Part shown: positions 43,846 to 51,394 of the stretch, piece by piece
Numbering within the stretch: position 1 is the first letter of the stretch
How the letters are laid out: every line of letters begins with the position of its first letter
DNA from: Streptomyces roseolus
GTDB taxonomy: Bacteria; Actinomycetota; Actinomycetes; Streptomycetales; Streptomycetaceae
Direction: 5' to 3'
NCBI RefSeq assembly: GCF_014649855.1
Contig: NZ_BMTV01000032.1
Location: 22,161 to 86,160 of the forward strand
Length of the DNA stretch: 64,000 bases
Program-made: the position numbers and the translations under genes
Notes under the pieces: generated by a model
Told to the model about the DNA's origin: nothing
Database searches by the model: none
What the model saw: only the letters and a program-made list of their open reading frames with translations

Positions 43846-43983
43846 TCAGGCGGACAGGCTCGCGCGACCCTTGGCACGGCGGTTCGCCAGGATGGCGCGG
43901 CCGGCACGGGTACGCATGCGCAGGCGGAAACCGTGGGTCTTCGCGCGACGACGGTTGTTCGGCTGGAAGGTGCGCTTGCTCAC
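43846..43983 (-). CDS. rpmH: 50S ribosomal protein L34
   Basis: The protein has 45 residues, read directly from the reverse strand: MSKRTFQPNNRRRAKTHGF, then RLRMRTRAGRAILANRRAKG and RASLSA. This matches L34 along its full length. The start is GTG 43983, with GAGCCCCCGA upstream. It is the first gene of the leftward rpmH-rnpA-yidD-yidC-khpB run and is divergent from dnaA. Confidence 0.96.
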   Translation of the reverse strand: MSKRTFQPNNRRRAKTHGFRLRMRTRAGRAILANRRAKGRASLSA

Positions 43984-44339
43984 TCGGGGGCTCCAGAAAT
44001 GATTCGGGTGGTGGCGGGACATCGCCTGGCTGTCACCGTGCGCCCACGAGTAGCTCGCATACGCTCGAGTGCACCGCTACGCGACCACACAAGGTGGTCT
44101 TTGCCCATCGGAGGCAGGCGGCAGCAGCCATCGACAACTCGACCTGGTTACGGTACGCGCGATTACGCCATCCGGTCAAACCGACCCGTCGGCGGGGCCG
44201 CTTGTGCACAGGCTGTGGACAACAACTTGAACGACGTCAGCCGCCGCGACTACCTTGGCTGGACTCGACTATCTCTTCCGTTCTGTTCTTATCGTCCCGA
44301 GAAGCACACATTCGTGGGACCTGCGAGAAAGCGTGCCCT
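43984..44339. promoter_or_regulatory. rpmH-dnaA divergent intergenic region with two DnaA boxes
   Basis: This 356-nt gap carries promoters for both flanking genes. TTGTGCACA (44202-44210) and TGTGGACAA (44214-44222, the complement of TTGTCCACA) are DnaA boxes facing each other 3 nt apart. They sit directly upstream of the candidate dnaA promoter, so DnaA probably controls its own gene. No further genes are visible here. Confidence 0.85.
44227..44256 (+). promoter_or_regulatory. Candidate dnaA promoter
   Basis: TTGAAC (44227-44232) and TACCTT (44251-44256) are spaced by 18 bp. The start point would be about 44263, giving a leader of about 77 nt. The DnaA box at 44214-44222 ends 4 bp before the -35 element. 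Confidence 0.5.
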
Positions 44340-46142
44340 GTGGCTGACGTACCTGCCGATCTTGCCGCAGTGTGGCCACGCGTGCTCGATCAGCTGCTCG
44401 GAGAAGGACAGCAGGGCATCGAGCCCAAGGACAAACAGTGGATCGAGCGCTGCCAGCCGCTCGCCCTGGTCGCCGACACGGCGCTGCTCGCCGTCCCCAA
44501 CGAATGGGGCAAGCGGGTCCTGGAGGGCCGGCTGGCCCCTCTGATCAGCGAGACCCTCAGCCGCGAGTGCGGCCGCCCGATCCGGATCGCGATCACCGTC
44601 GACGACTCCGTCGGCGAGCAGCCGCCGGCGCCCTCCCCGGGCCACGCCCCGCAGCAGCCGCACTACGGCGAGCGCCCGCAGCCGGAGCCGTACGAGAAGT
44701 ACGACGGCTACGGCCACCGCGCGCTCCCCGACGACGGACTGCCCACCGCGCGCCCGGCCTACCCGGACTACCAGCAGCCGCCGCGCCCCGAGCCGGGCGC
44801 CTGGCCGCGCTCCCAGGAGGACCTCTCCTGGCAGCAGCCGCGCCTCGGCGGCTTCCCGGAGCGCGCCCCGTACACCGGGCCGGCCTCCCCCGATCCGTCC
44901 GGACGGCCGCGGTACGACGAGTCGCCCCGCGGCTACGAGCAGCCGCAGCGGCCCGAGCGCGCCGAGCTTCCCGAGCCGCCGGGGGCGGGACCGCGCCCCG
45001 GCCCGGGTCCCGGCGGCCAGGGCGTGGGGCCCGGCCTCGGCCAGGGCTCGCTCGGCGGCACGGGCGCGGGCGCGGGCGCGGGCTCCGGTTCCGGCGGCCC
45101 CGGCGAACAGCACGCGCGGCTGAACCCTCGGTACCTCTTCGACACCTTCGTGATCGGTTCCTCGAACCGTTTCGCCCACGCGGCCGCGGTCGCGGTGGCC
45201 GAGGCTCCGGCGAAGGCGTACAACCCCCTCTTCATCTACGGCGAGTCGGGGCTCGGCAAGACGCACCTGCTGCACGCCATCGGGCACTACGCGCGGAACC
45301 TCTACCCCGGCACGCGCGTGCGGTACGTGAGCTCGGAGGAGTTCACCAACGAGTTCATCAACTCGATCCGCGACGGCAAGGGCGACGCCTTCCGCAAGCG
45401 CTACCGCGACGTGGACATCCTGCTGGTCGACGACATCCAGTTCCTCGCGAGCAAGGAGTCGACGCAGGAGGAGTTCTTCCACACCTTCAACACCCTCCAC
45501 AACGCGAACAAGCAGATCGTGCTCTCCTCGGACCGGCCGCCCCGGCAGCTGGTGACCCTGGAGGACCGGCTGCGGAACCGCTTCGAGTGGGGACTCACCA
45601 CCGACGTGCAGCCGCCGGAGCTGGAGACGCGCATCGCGATCCTCCGCAAGAAGGCGGTGCAGGAGCAGCTGAACGCCCCGCCGGAGGTGCTGGAGTTCAT
45701 CGCCTCCCGGATCTCGCGGAACATCCGCGAGCTGGAGGGCGCGCTGATCCGGGTGACGGCCTTCGCGAGCCTCAACCGGCAGCCGGTGGACCTGGGCCTC
45801 ACCGAGATCGTCCTCAAGGACCTGATCCCGGGAGGCGAGGACTCCTCGCCGGAGATCACGGCGCCGGCCATCATGGCGGCCACGGCCGACTACTTCGGGC
45901 TGACGGTGGAGGACCTCTGCGGTTCCTCGCGCAGCCGGGTCCTGGTGACGGCCCGCCAGATCGCCATGTACCTCTGCCGGGAGCTCACCGACCTGTCGCT
46001 GCCGAAGATCGGCGCGCAGTTCGGCGGCCGCGACCACACGACCGTCATGCACGCGGACCGGAAGATCCGCGCCCTGATGGCGGAGCGGCGCTCCATCTAC
46101 AACCAGGTCACCGAGCTGACCAACCGCATCAAGAACGGCTGA
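44340..46142 (+). CDS. dnaA: Replication initiator DnaA
   Basis: The protein has 600 residues. Domain I (1-90) starts MADVPADLAAVWPRVLDQL. Domain II (about 95-260) is an unusually long Pro/Gly/Tyr-rich linker, as in other Streptomyces. The AAA+ domain has Walker A GESGLGKTHLLHAIG (301-308) and Walker B ILLVDDIQFL. The C-terminal DNA-binding domain has CRELTDLSLPKIGAQFGGRD (from about 546) and HTTVMHA. It binds the boxes in oriC and opens it. GTG 44340 is chosen because it begins the conserved domain I. Confidence 0.96.
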   Translation: MADVPADLAAVWPRVLDQLLGEGQQGIEPKDKQWIERCQPLALVADTALLAVPNEWGKRVLEGRLAPLISETLSRECGRPIRIAITVDDSVGEQPPAPSPGHAPQQPHYGERPQPEPYEKYDGYGHRALPDDGLPTARPAYPDYQQPPRPEPGAWPRSQEDLSWQQPRLGGFPERAPYTGPASPDPSGRPRYDESPRGYEQPQRPERAELPEPPGAGPRPGPGPGGQGVGPGLGQGSLGGTGAGAGAGSGSGGPGEQHARLNPRYLFDTFVIGSSNRFAHAAAVAVAEAPAKAYNPLFIYGESGLGKTHLLHAIGHYARNLYPGTRVRYVSSEEFTNEFINSIRDGKGDAFRKRYRDVDILLVDDIQFLASKESTQEEFFHTFNTLHNANKQIVLSSDRPPRQLVTLEDRLRNRFEWGLTTDVQPPELETRIAILRKKAVQEQLNAPPEVLEFIASRISRNIRELEGALIRVTAFASLNRQPVDLGLTEIVLKDLIPGGEDSSPEITAPAIMAATADYFGLTVEDLCGSSRSRVLVTARQIAMYLCRELTDLSLPKIGAQFGGRDHTTVMHADRKIRALMAERRSIYNQVTELTNRIKNG

Positions 46143-46162
46143 CACACCGCCGTACGACCTCC

Positions 46163-46199
46163 GAAGGGCGCTCCGGGAACACCTCCCGGGGCGCCCTTC
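46163..46199 (+). terminator. dnaA terminator
   Basis: GAAGGGCGCTCCGGGA pairs with TCCCGGGGCGCCCTTC (16 bp, one G-T wobble) around ACACC. It lies 20 nt past the dnaA stop and shields oriC from read-through. Confidence 0.88.
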
Positions 46200-46205
46200 A
46201 GTGCT

Positions 46206-46271
46206 GTCGGAAGGCCCTCGGGAGGCCGTCGGAAGGCTCTCGGGAGGCGGTCGGAAGGCCCTCGGGAGGGC
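46206..46271. repeat. Three tandem 22-bp repeats at the dnaA-side edge of oriC
   Basis: Units at 46206-46227, 46228-46249 and 46250-46271 each begin GTCGGAAGGC and continue YCTCGGGAGG. They differ at only a few positions. Each unit has an internal CCTCGGGAGG mini-palindrome. They have no coding potential that resembles a protein. They may be a recently expanded array or a binding site for an origin protein. Confidence 0.85.
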
Positions 46272-46348
46272 CGGGGAGTGGCGCTCGGACGCCACGGGAG
46301 CGTCCTGGCCGGGAGGGCTCTGTTCGATTACCCCGCTCCGGTGGCGGG

Positions 46349-46911
46349 TTCTCCACAGATTGGGGGATGATCACCCGTCCACAGGGTGGGGACTGCCGAG
46401 TTATCCGGATTGTGTCCACAGGGGGAGGGGAGGGCAGGTCATCGCTCCAGCTCAGGGGGGTGTGGATTTGTTGGCAACCGATCTCCACAGCCTGTGGATA
46501 AAACTTTCGTCCACAGGGCCTCCGGAGAGTTGTCCACCGGCTACCCACAGGGAGGGATGGGTTGCCCACAGCTTCTCCACACCGCTGTCCACTGTTCGGC
46601 AACGCAACACCCCTTCTCACCTTCTGGAGTGAAAGGCGTCACACCAAGGGAGACGTTTGGGCTGTGGGGAACCTGGGGAAAGCTGGGGACAGCACTGGGG
46701 AGAACTACCCCTTGCCTGTGTATCGGGTGTGCAGAACTTTCCGGTGTCCACAGAGAACCGTGGTTTTCCACTGGTTCCACCCACAGGGGCAGTGGACAAA
46801 AAACCGGTCCTGACCTGCGTGGACGACGTTATCCACGGTTTCCACAGGCCCTACTACTACTTCCACTCATAGTTAGCCCGGGAATCGTTTTGAAGCGGGG
46901 CCTGTGCACAA
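46349..46911. other. oriC: Chromosomal replication origin oriC
   Basis: The dnaA-dnaN gap (46143-47038, 896 nt) has no genes. About 20 nine-mers match TTGTCCACA/TTATCCACA with two or fewer mismatches. Forward starts include 46349, 46375, 46412, 46481, 46507, 46530, 46562, 46573, 46585, 46744, 46764, 46829 and 46838. Reverse ones include 46493 (exact TTATCCACA), 46663, 46791, 46818 and 46903. They fall into a dense cluster (46349-46593) and a second (46744-46911), separated by about 150 bp with one weak box. An A/T-richer stretch at 46850-46892 could be the unwinding element. The size and box number match known Streptomyces origins. Confidence 0.95.
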
Positions 46912-47038
46912 CTCGGCGCCGGAGCCCCGACGCGCTCTCGTCACGACTTGACCCCGAGCCGCACCGAGTGTCGGCGGCGTACGTCAGACTGGATGCCGCA
47001 GTCGACGAAGAGCCAGCAACAAGCAGGAGGCGGTTCCG

Positions 47039-48169
47039 GTGAAGATCCGGGTGGAGCGCGATGTACTCGCGGAGGCGGTGGCGTGGGTGGCCCGCAGCCT
47101 TCCGGCCCGTCCGCCGGCTCCCGTACTCGCGGGCCTTCTGCTGAAGGCCGAGGACGGCGCGCTGAGCTTCTCGAGCTTCGACTACGAGGTCTCCGCCCGC
47201 GTCTCCGTCGAGGCCGAGGTCGAGGAGGACGGCACCGTCCTCGTCTCCGGCCGCCTCCTCGCCGACATCTGCCGCGCCCTCCCCAACCGCCCCGTGGAGA
47301 TCTCCACAGACGGTGTACGGGCGACCGTGGTCTGCGGCTCCTCCCGCTTCACCCTCCACACCCTCCCTGTGGAGGAGTACCCGGCGCTGCCGGAGATGCC
47401 CACCGCCACCGGCACCGTCCCCGGCGAGGTCTTCGCCGCCGCCGCCGCGCAGGTGGCCATCGCGGCCGGCCGCGACGACACGCTGCCCGTCCTCACCGGT
47501 GTGCGCATCGAGATCGAGGGCGACACCGTCACCCTGGCCTCCACCGACCGCTACCGCTTCGCGGTCCGCGAGTTCCTGTGGAAGCCGGAGTCCCCGGACG
47601 CCTCCGCCGTCGCCCTGGTGCCGGCGAAGACCCTCCTGGACACCGCGAAGGCGCTCACCAGCGGCGACACCGTCACCCTGGCGCTCTCCGGCTCCGGCAA
47701 GGGCGAGGGCCTGATCGGCTTCGAGGGTGCGGGCCGCCGCACCACCACCCGCCTCCTGGAGGGCGACCTCCCGAAGTACCGCACGCTCTTCCCCACCGAG
47801 TTCAACTCGGTCGCGGTGATCGAGACCGCCCCCTTCGTGGAGGCCGTCAAGCGTGTGGCCCTGGTCGCCGAGCGCAACACCCCGGTCCGCCTCAGCTTCG
47901 AGCAGGGCGTCCTCATCCTGGAGGCCGGCTCCAGCGACGACGCACAGGCTGTGGAGCGGGTCGACGCGCAGCTCGACGGCGACGACATCTCGATCGCCTT
48001 CAACCCGACCTTCCTCCTGGACGGCCTGAGCGCGATCGACTCCCCCGTCGCCCAGCTCTCCTTCACCACCTCCACCAAGCCGGCGCTGCTCAGCGGCCGC
48101 CCGGCCGTGGACGCGGAGGCGGACGAGGCCTACAAGTACCTGATCATGCCGGTGCGGCTGAGCGGCTGA
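47039..48169 (+). CDS. dnaN: DNA polymerase III sliding clamp (beta subunit)
   Basis: The protein has 376 residues in three similar domains: MKIRVERDVLAEAVAWVARS, TLPVLTGVRIEIEGDTVTLA with STDRYRFAVREF, and the C-terminal YKYLIMPVRLSG. As a dimeric ring it tethers the polymerase to DNA. The GTG at 47039 is the last codon before KIRVERD and follows GCAGGAGGCGG. It is the first gene on the right arm beside oriC, transcribed away from it. Confidence 0.97.
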   Translation: MKIRVERDVLAEAVAWVARSLPARPPAPVLAGLLLKAEDGALSFSSFDYEVSARVSVEAEVEEDGTVLVSGRLLADICRALPNRPVEISTDGVRATVVCGSSRFTLHTLPVEEYPALPEMPTATGTVPGEVFAAAAAQVAIAAGRDDTLPVLTGVRIEIEGDTVTLASTDRYRFAVREFLWKPESPDASAVALVPAKTLLDTAKALTSGDTVTLALSGSGKGEGLIGFEGAGRRTTTRLLEGDLPKYRTLFPTEFNSVAVIETAPFVEAVKRVALVAERNTPVRLSFEQGVLILEAGSSDDAQAVERVDAQLDGDDISIAFNPTFLLDGLSAIDSPVAQLSFTTSTKPALLSGRPAVDAEADEAYKYLIMPVRLSG

Positions 48170-48291
48170 CGCCTCCTCGCCGGGGGCCTGGGGGGTACGG
48201 CTGAGCGGCTGACCCCACAGGTGTGCGGCCGGGTCCGGGCGTAGGCTCGGACCCGGGTAGCAACCGCACACGACGCTTAAGGAACACTCTG

Positions 48292-49167
48292 ATGGAGCTC
48301 GGTCTCGTCGGTCTCGGCAAGATGGGCGGCAACATGCGCGAGCGCATCCGCCGCGCAGGCCACACCGTCATCGGATACGACCGCAACCCGGACCTCGCCG
48401 ATGTCCACAGCCTCGAAGAGCTGGTGAACAAGCTCAAGGGTCCGCGCGTCGTCTGGGTCATGGTGCCCGCGGGCGCGGCGACCCAGTCCACCATCGACGA
48501 GCTGGCGGAGCTGCTCTCCCCCGGCGACATCGTGGTCGACGGCGGCAACTCCCGCTGGACCGACGACGAGAAGCACGCCGAGGAGCTCGCCGCCAAGGGC
48601 ATCGGCTTCGTCGACTGCGGCGTCTCCGGTGGCGTGTGGGGCCTGGAGAACGGCTACGCCCTGATGTACGGCGGCTCCGCCGAGGACGTCGCCAAGGTCC
48701 AGCCGATCTTCGACGCGCTCAAGCCCGAGGGCGAGTACGGCTCCGTGCACGCCGGCAAGGTCGGTGCGGGCCACTTCGCGAAGATGGTCCACAACGGCAT
48801 CGAGTACGCCATGATGCAGGCCTACGCCGAGGGCTGGGAGCTCCTGGAGAAGGTCGACTCGGTGGAGAACGTCCGCGAGATCTTCCGCTCCTGGCAGGAG
48901 GGCACGGTCATCCGTTCCTGGCTGCTCGACCTCGCGGTCAACGCCCTCGACGAGGACGAGCACCTGGACCGGCTGCGCGGCTACGCGTCGGACTCCGGCG
49001 AGGGCCGGTGGACCGTCGAGGCCGCCATCGACAACGCCGTACCGCTGCCGGCGATCACCGCGTCGCTGTTCGCGCGGTTCGCGTCCCGCCAGGACGACTC
49101 GCCGCAGATGAAGATGATCGCCGCGCTGCGCAACCAGTTCGGCGGCCACGCGGTCGAGAAGAAGTAG
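48292..49167 (+). CDS. gnd: 6-phosphogluconate dehydrogenase, short form
   Basis: The protein has 291 residues: MELGLVGLGKMGGNMRERIR (Rossmann loop), VDGGNSRWTDDEKHAEEL, CGVSGGVWGLENGYALMYGG and GHFAKMVHNGIEYAMMQAYA carry the conserved substrate residues. It is much shorter than the 470-residue E. coli type, as in the YqeC-like branch, which often prefers NAD. It oxidises and decarboxylates 6-phosphogluconate in the pentose phosphate pathway. The ATG at 48292 follows AAGGAACACTCTG. The dnaN-gnd-recF order is a Streptomyces trait. Confidence 0.92.
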   Translation: MELGLVGLGKMGGNMRERIRRAGHTVIGYDRNPDLADVHSLEELVNKLKGPRVVWVMVPAGAATQSTIDELAELLSPGDIVVDGGNSRWTDDEKHAEELAAKGIGFVDCGVSGGVWGLENGYALMYGGSAEDVAKVQPIFDALKPEGEYGSVHAGKVGAGHFAKMVHNGIEYAMMQAYAEGWELLEKVDSVENVREIFRSWQEGTVIRSWLLDLAVNALDEDEHLDRLRGYASDSGEGRWTVEAAIDNAVPLPAITASLFARFASRQDDSPQMKMIAALRNQFGGHAVEKK

Positions 49168-49178
49168 CAATCCACAGG

Positions 49179-49200
49179 CTGTGCACCACCCGGTGCACAG
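49179..49200 (+). terminator. Hairpin between gnd and recF
   Basis: CTGTGCACC and GGTGCACAG form a perfect 9-bp stem around a 4-nt loop, 11 nt past the gnd stop. It has no T-run. The sequence resembles TGTGCACA-type weak DnaA boxes, and CAATCCACA at 49168-49176 is next to it. Confidence 0.55.
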
Positions 49201-49226
49201 CGACCGGGGGAAGGCCGGCGCCCACC

Positions 49227-50348
49227 ATGCACGTCACGCATCTCTCGCTGGCCGACTTCCGCTCGTACGCCCGGGCCGAGGTACCCCTCGACCCGGGCGT
49301 CACCGCGTTCGTGGGGGCGAACGGCCAGGGCAAGACCAATCTCGTCGAGGCCGTCGGCTACCTCGCCACCCTCGGCAGCCACCGCGTCGCCTCCGACGCC
49401 CCGCTGGTGCGGACGGGCGCCGACCGGGCCGTCATCCGGGCCGCCGTCACCCAGGGCGAGCGCTCCCAGCTGGTCGAGCTGGAGCTCAACCCGGGCCGCG
49501 CCAACCGCGCCCGCGTCAACAGGTCCTCGCAGGTCAGGCCCCGTGACGTGCTCGGCATCGTGCGGACCGTGCTCTTCGCGCCCGAGGACCTGACCCTGGT
49601 CAAGGGCGACCCGGGGGAGCGCCGGCGCTTCCTCGACGAGCTGATCACGGCGCGCGCGCCGCGCATGGCGGGCGTGCGCTCCGACTACGAGCGCGTCCTC
49701 AAGCAGCGGAACACCCTGCTGAAGTCGGCCGCCATGGCCCGCCGGCACGGCGGCCGCGGCATGGACCTCTCCACGCTCGACGTCTGGGACCAGCACCTGG
49801 CCCGGGCCGGCGCCGAGCTGCTCGCCCAGCGGCTCGACCTCGTCCACACCCTCCAGCCGCTCGCGGACAAGGCGTACGAACAGCTCGCGCCCGGAGGCGG
49901 ACCGATTCTGCTGGAGTACCGGCCGTCCGCGCCCGGCGCCGGACAGACCCGCGAGGAGCTGTACGAGCAGCTGATCGACGCCCTCGCCGAGGCCCGCAAA
50001 CAGGAGATCGAGCGCGGGGTCACCCTCGTCGGCCCGCACCGCGACGAGCTGCTGCTGCGCCTCGGCGAGCTGCCCGCCAAGGGGTACGCGAGCCACGGCG
50101 AGTCCTGGTCGTACGCGCTGGCGCTCCGCCTCGCCTCGTACGACCTGCTGCGCTCCGAGGGCAACGAGCCGGTCCTCGTCCTCGACGACGTCTTCGCCGA
50201 GCTGGACGCGCGCCGGCGCGAACGGCTCGCGGAGCTGGTGGCCGACGGCGAGCAGGTCCTGGTCACGGCGGCGGTCGACGACGACGTGCCGGACGTCCTG
50301 AAGGGGACGCGGTACGCGGTGGCCGGAGGAACAGTGGAGCGGGTATGA
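49227..50348 (+). CDS. recF: DNA repair and recombination protein RecF
   Basis: The protein has 373 residues. Walker A is VGANGQGKTNLVEAVGYLAT (about 29-40), the signature region is GVTLVGPHRDELLL, and Walker B is NEPVLVLDDVFAELD followed by a RRR stretch. It is an SMC-like ATPase that loads RecA at gaps. The ATG at 49227 follows GGGGGAAGG. The stop overlaps the dciA start by 4 nt (ATGA at 50345-50348). Confidence 0.95.
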   Translation: MHVTHLSLADFRSYARAEVPLDPGVTAFVGANGQGKTNLVEAVGYLATLGSHRVASDAPLVRTGADRAVIRAAVTQGERSQLVELELNPGRANRARVNRSSQVRPRDVLGIVRTVLFAPEDLTLVKGDPGERRRFLDELITARAPRMAGVRSDYERVLKQRNTLLKSAAMARRHGGRGMDLSTLDVWDQHLARAGAELLAQRLDLVHTLQPLADKAYEQLAPGGGPILLEYRPSAPGAGQTREELYEQLIDALAEARKQEIERGVTLVGPHRDELLLRLGELPAKGYASHGESWSYALALRLASYDLLRSEGNEPVLVLDDVFAELDARRRERLAELVADGEQVLVTAAVDDDVPDVLKGTRYAVAGGTVERV

Positions 50349-50905
50349 GCGACACCGAGAAAATTTCCCCACAGCCTGTGGACAAGCCCGCGCCCCCCGA
50401 GCCCTCGGGCGTGGACCTCGCCCGGGTCGCGCTGCGCGCCGCCAAGGAGCAGGCACGCGCGCGTGGGGCGGCCGCGCAGCAGAAGAAGCAGGCCCGGCGC
50501 GGAGGCGGCCTGCGCTCCGGCGCGCGCGCCGACGGGCGCGATCCCCTGGCGCTCGGCGCCGCCATCAACCGGCTGCTCGCCGAGCGCGGCTGGGAGACGC
50601 CGGCGGCCGTCGGCGGGGTCATGGGGCGCTGGCCGCAGATCGTCGGCGAGGACCTCGCCAAACACTGCGTACCGGTGAAGTACGAGGACGAGCCGGACGC
50701 GCGCGTGCTGACCGTGCAGTGCGACTCGACGGCCTGGGCGACGCAGCTGCGGCTGCTGGCGCCGACGCTGGTGGCCCGGCTGAACGAGGACCTGGGGCAC
50801 GGGACGGTGCGGATGATCAAGGTGCTGGGGCCGGGCGCGGGAGCGCGGCGCCACGGACCGCTGCGGGCGCCGGGGTCCGTGGGGCCCGGGGACACGTACG
50901 GATAG
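50345..50905 (+). CDS. dciA: DciA-family helicase-loading protein (DUF721)
   Basis: The protein has 186 residues. A basic, disordered N-terminus with RAAKEQARARGAAAQQKKQA (about 25-60) is followed by the DUF721 domain (about 70-160), including WPQIVGEDLAKHCVPVKYED and CDSTAWATQLRLLAPTLVAR. DciA proteins load DnaB in bacteria that lack DnaC or DnaI; mycobacteria have one at the same place. It is translationally coupled to recF. Two DnaA-box-like 9-mers lie inside its first codons (50365-50385). Confidence 0.9.
   Translation: MSDTEKISPQPVDKPAPPEPSGVDLARVALRAAKEQARARGAAAQQKKQARRGGGLRSGARADGRDPLALGAAINRLLAERGWETPAAVGGVMGRWPQIVGEDLAKHCVPVKYEDEPDARVLTVQCDSTAWATQLRLLAPTLVARLNEDLGHGTVRMIKVLGPGAGARRHGPLRAPGSVGPGDTYG
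50365..50385. promoter_or_regulatory. Facing DnaA boxes inside the dciA 5' end
   Basis: TTCCCCACA (50365-50373) and TGTGGACAA (50377-50385), the exact complement of TTGTCCACA, face each other 3 nt apart. They encode residues 8-14, SPQPVDK. The geometry resembles the pair in front of dnaA (44202-44222). This may be a DnaA target outside oriC. Confidence 0.55.
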
Positions 50906-51394
50906 ACAGCGGCGGGATCCGCACGGACCCGAGGGCGCGGGGCCGTCGAAGCGGGCGCGGGGCCGTCGCGTGGGTGTCGAACCCACGGACGCCGTCGCAC
51001 GGACACCGAATGCGCAGGCACCGAATGCACGGGCGCCCGCCGAGCGGGCCCGCGCCCACCCGCTCCGCCCCCGTGCCGCGCACGCCCGCGACGGGTGCGG
51101 ACGCGTCCCCGTGGCCACGGCGGGCTCCCGCCCGCGACGGGGTGCCACGAGCGGTCACCGCCCGAAGCGCTGGGTGGCCGTCAGGGGCCCCTGGAGCCCC
51201 TGTCCGGATATGGGGAGTCGTCTCGGGGCCGCCGAGGGCGGCACATGCGCATTCAGGTACCGGCAAACCCCCATGAGTGTCGGTGGTACCGGTAGACTGG
51301 AAGACAATCCCGCCACACTGCGGAACTGTCGAACGACGCAGCCGGCTCCCCTATGCCCGGAGCACGGCCTGTGCTGTGCCAGAAAGGGCGCTTC
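50906..51394. other. Long non-coding region before gyrB
   Basis: These 489 nt are very GC-rich and have no ORF resembling a protein. Short direct repeats occur: GCGGGGCCGTCG twice near 50937-50970, and ACCGAATGC twice near 51005-51025. GGTACCGG occurs twice near 51257 and 51286. TAGACT at 51293-51298 could be the -10 of a gyrB promoter about 100 nt before the start; no -35 is convincing. Gyrase promoters in Streptomyces respond to supercoiling, so such elements are expected here. Confidence 0.5.

Noticed and set aside
46206..46271. CRISPR-like repeat array
   Set aside because: The three units are directly adjacent with no spacers, and no cas genes are present.
46316..47040. Small ORFs inside oriC
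   Set aside because: Several short frames overlap the DnaA boxes, but none has a ribosome site or family resemblance; the region is the origin.
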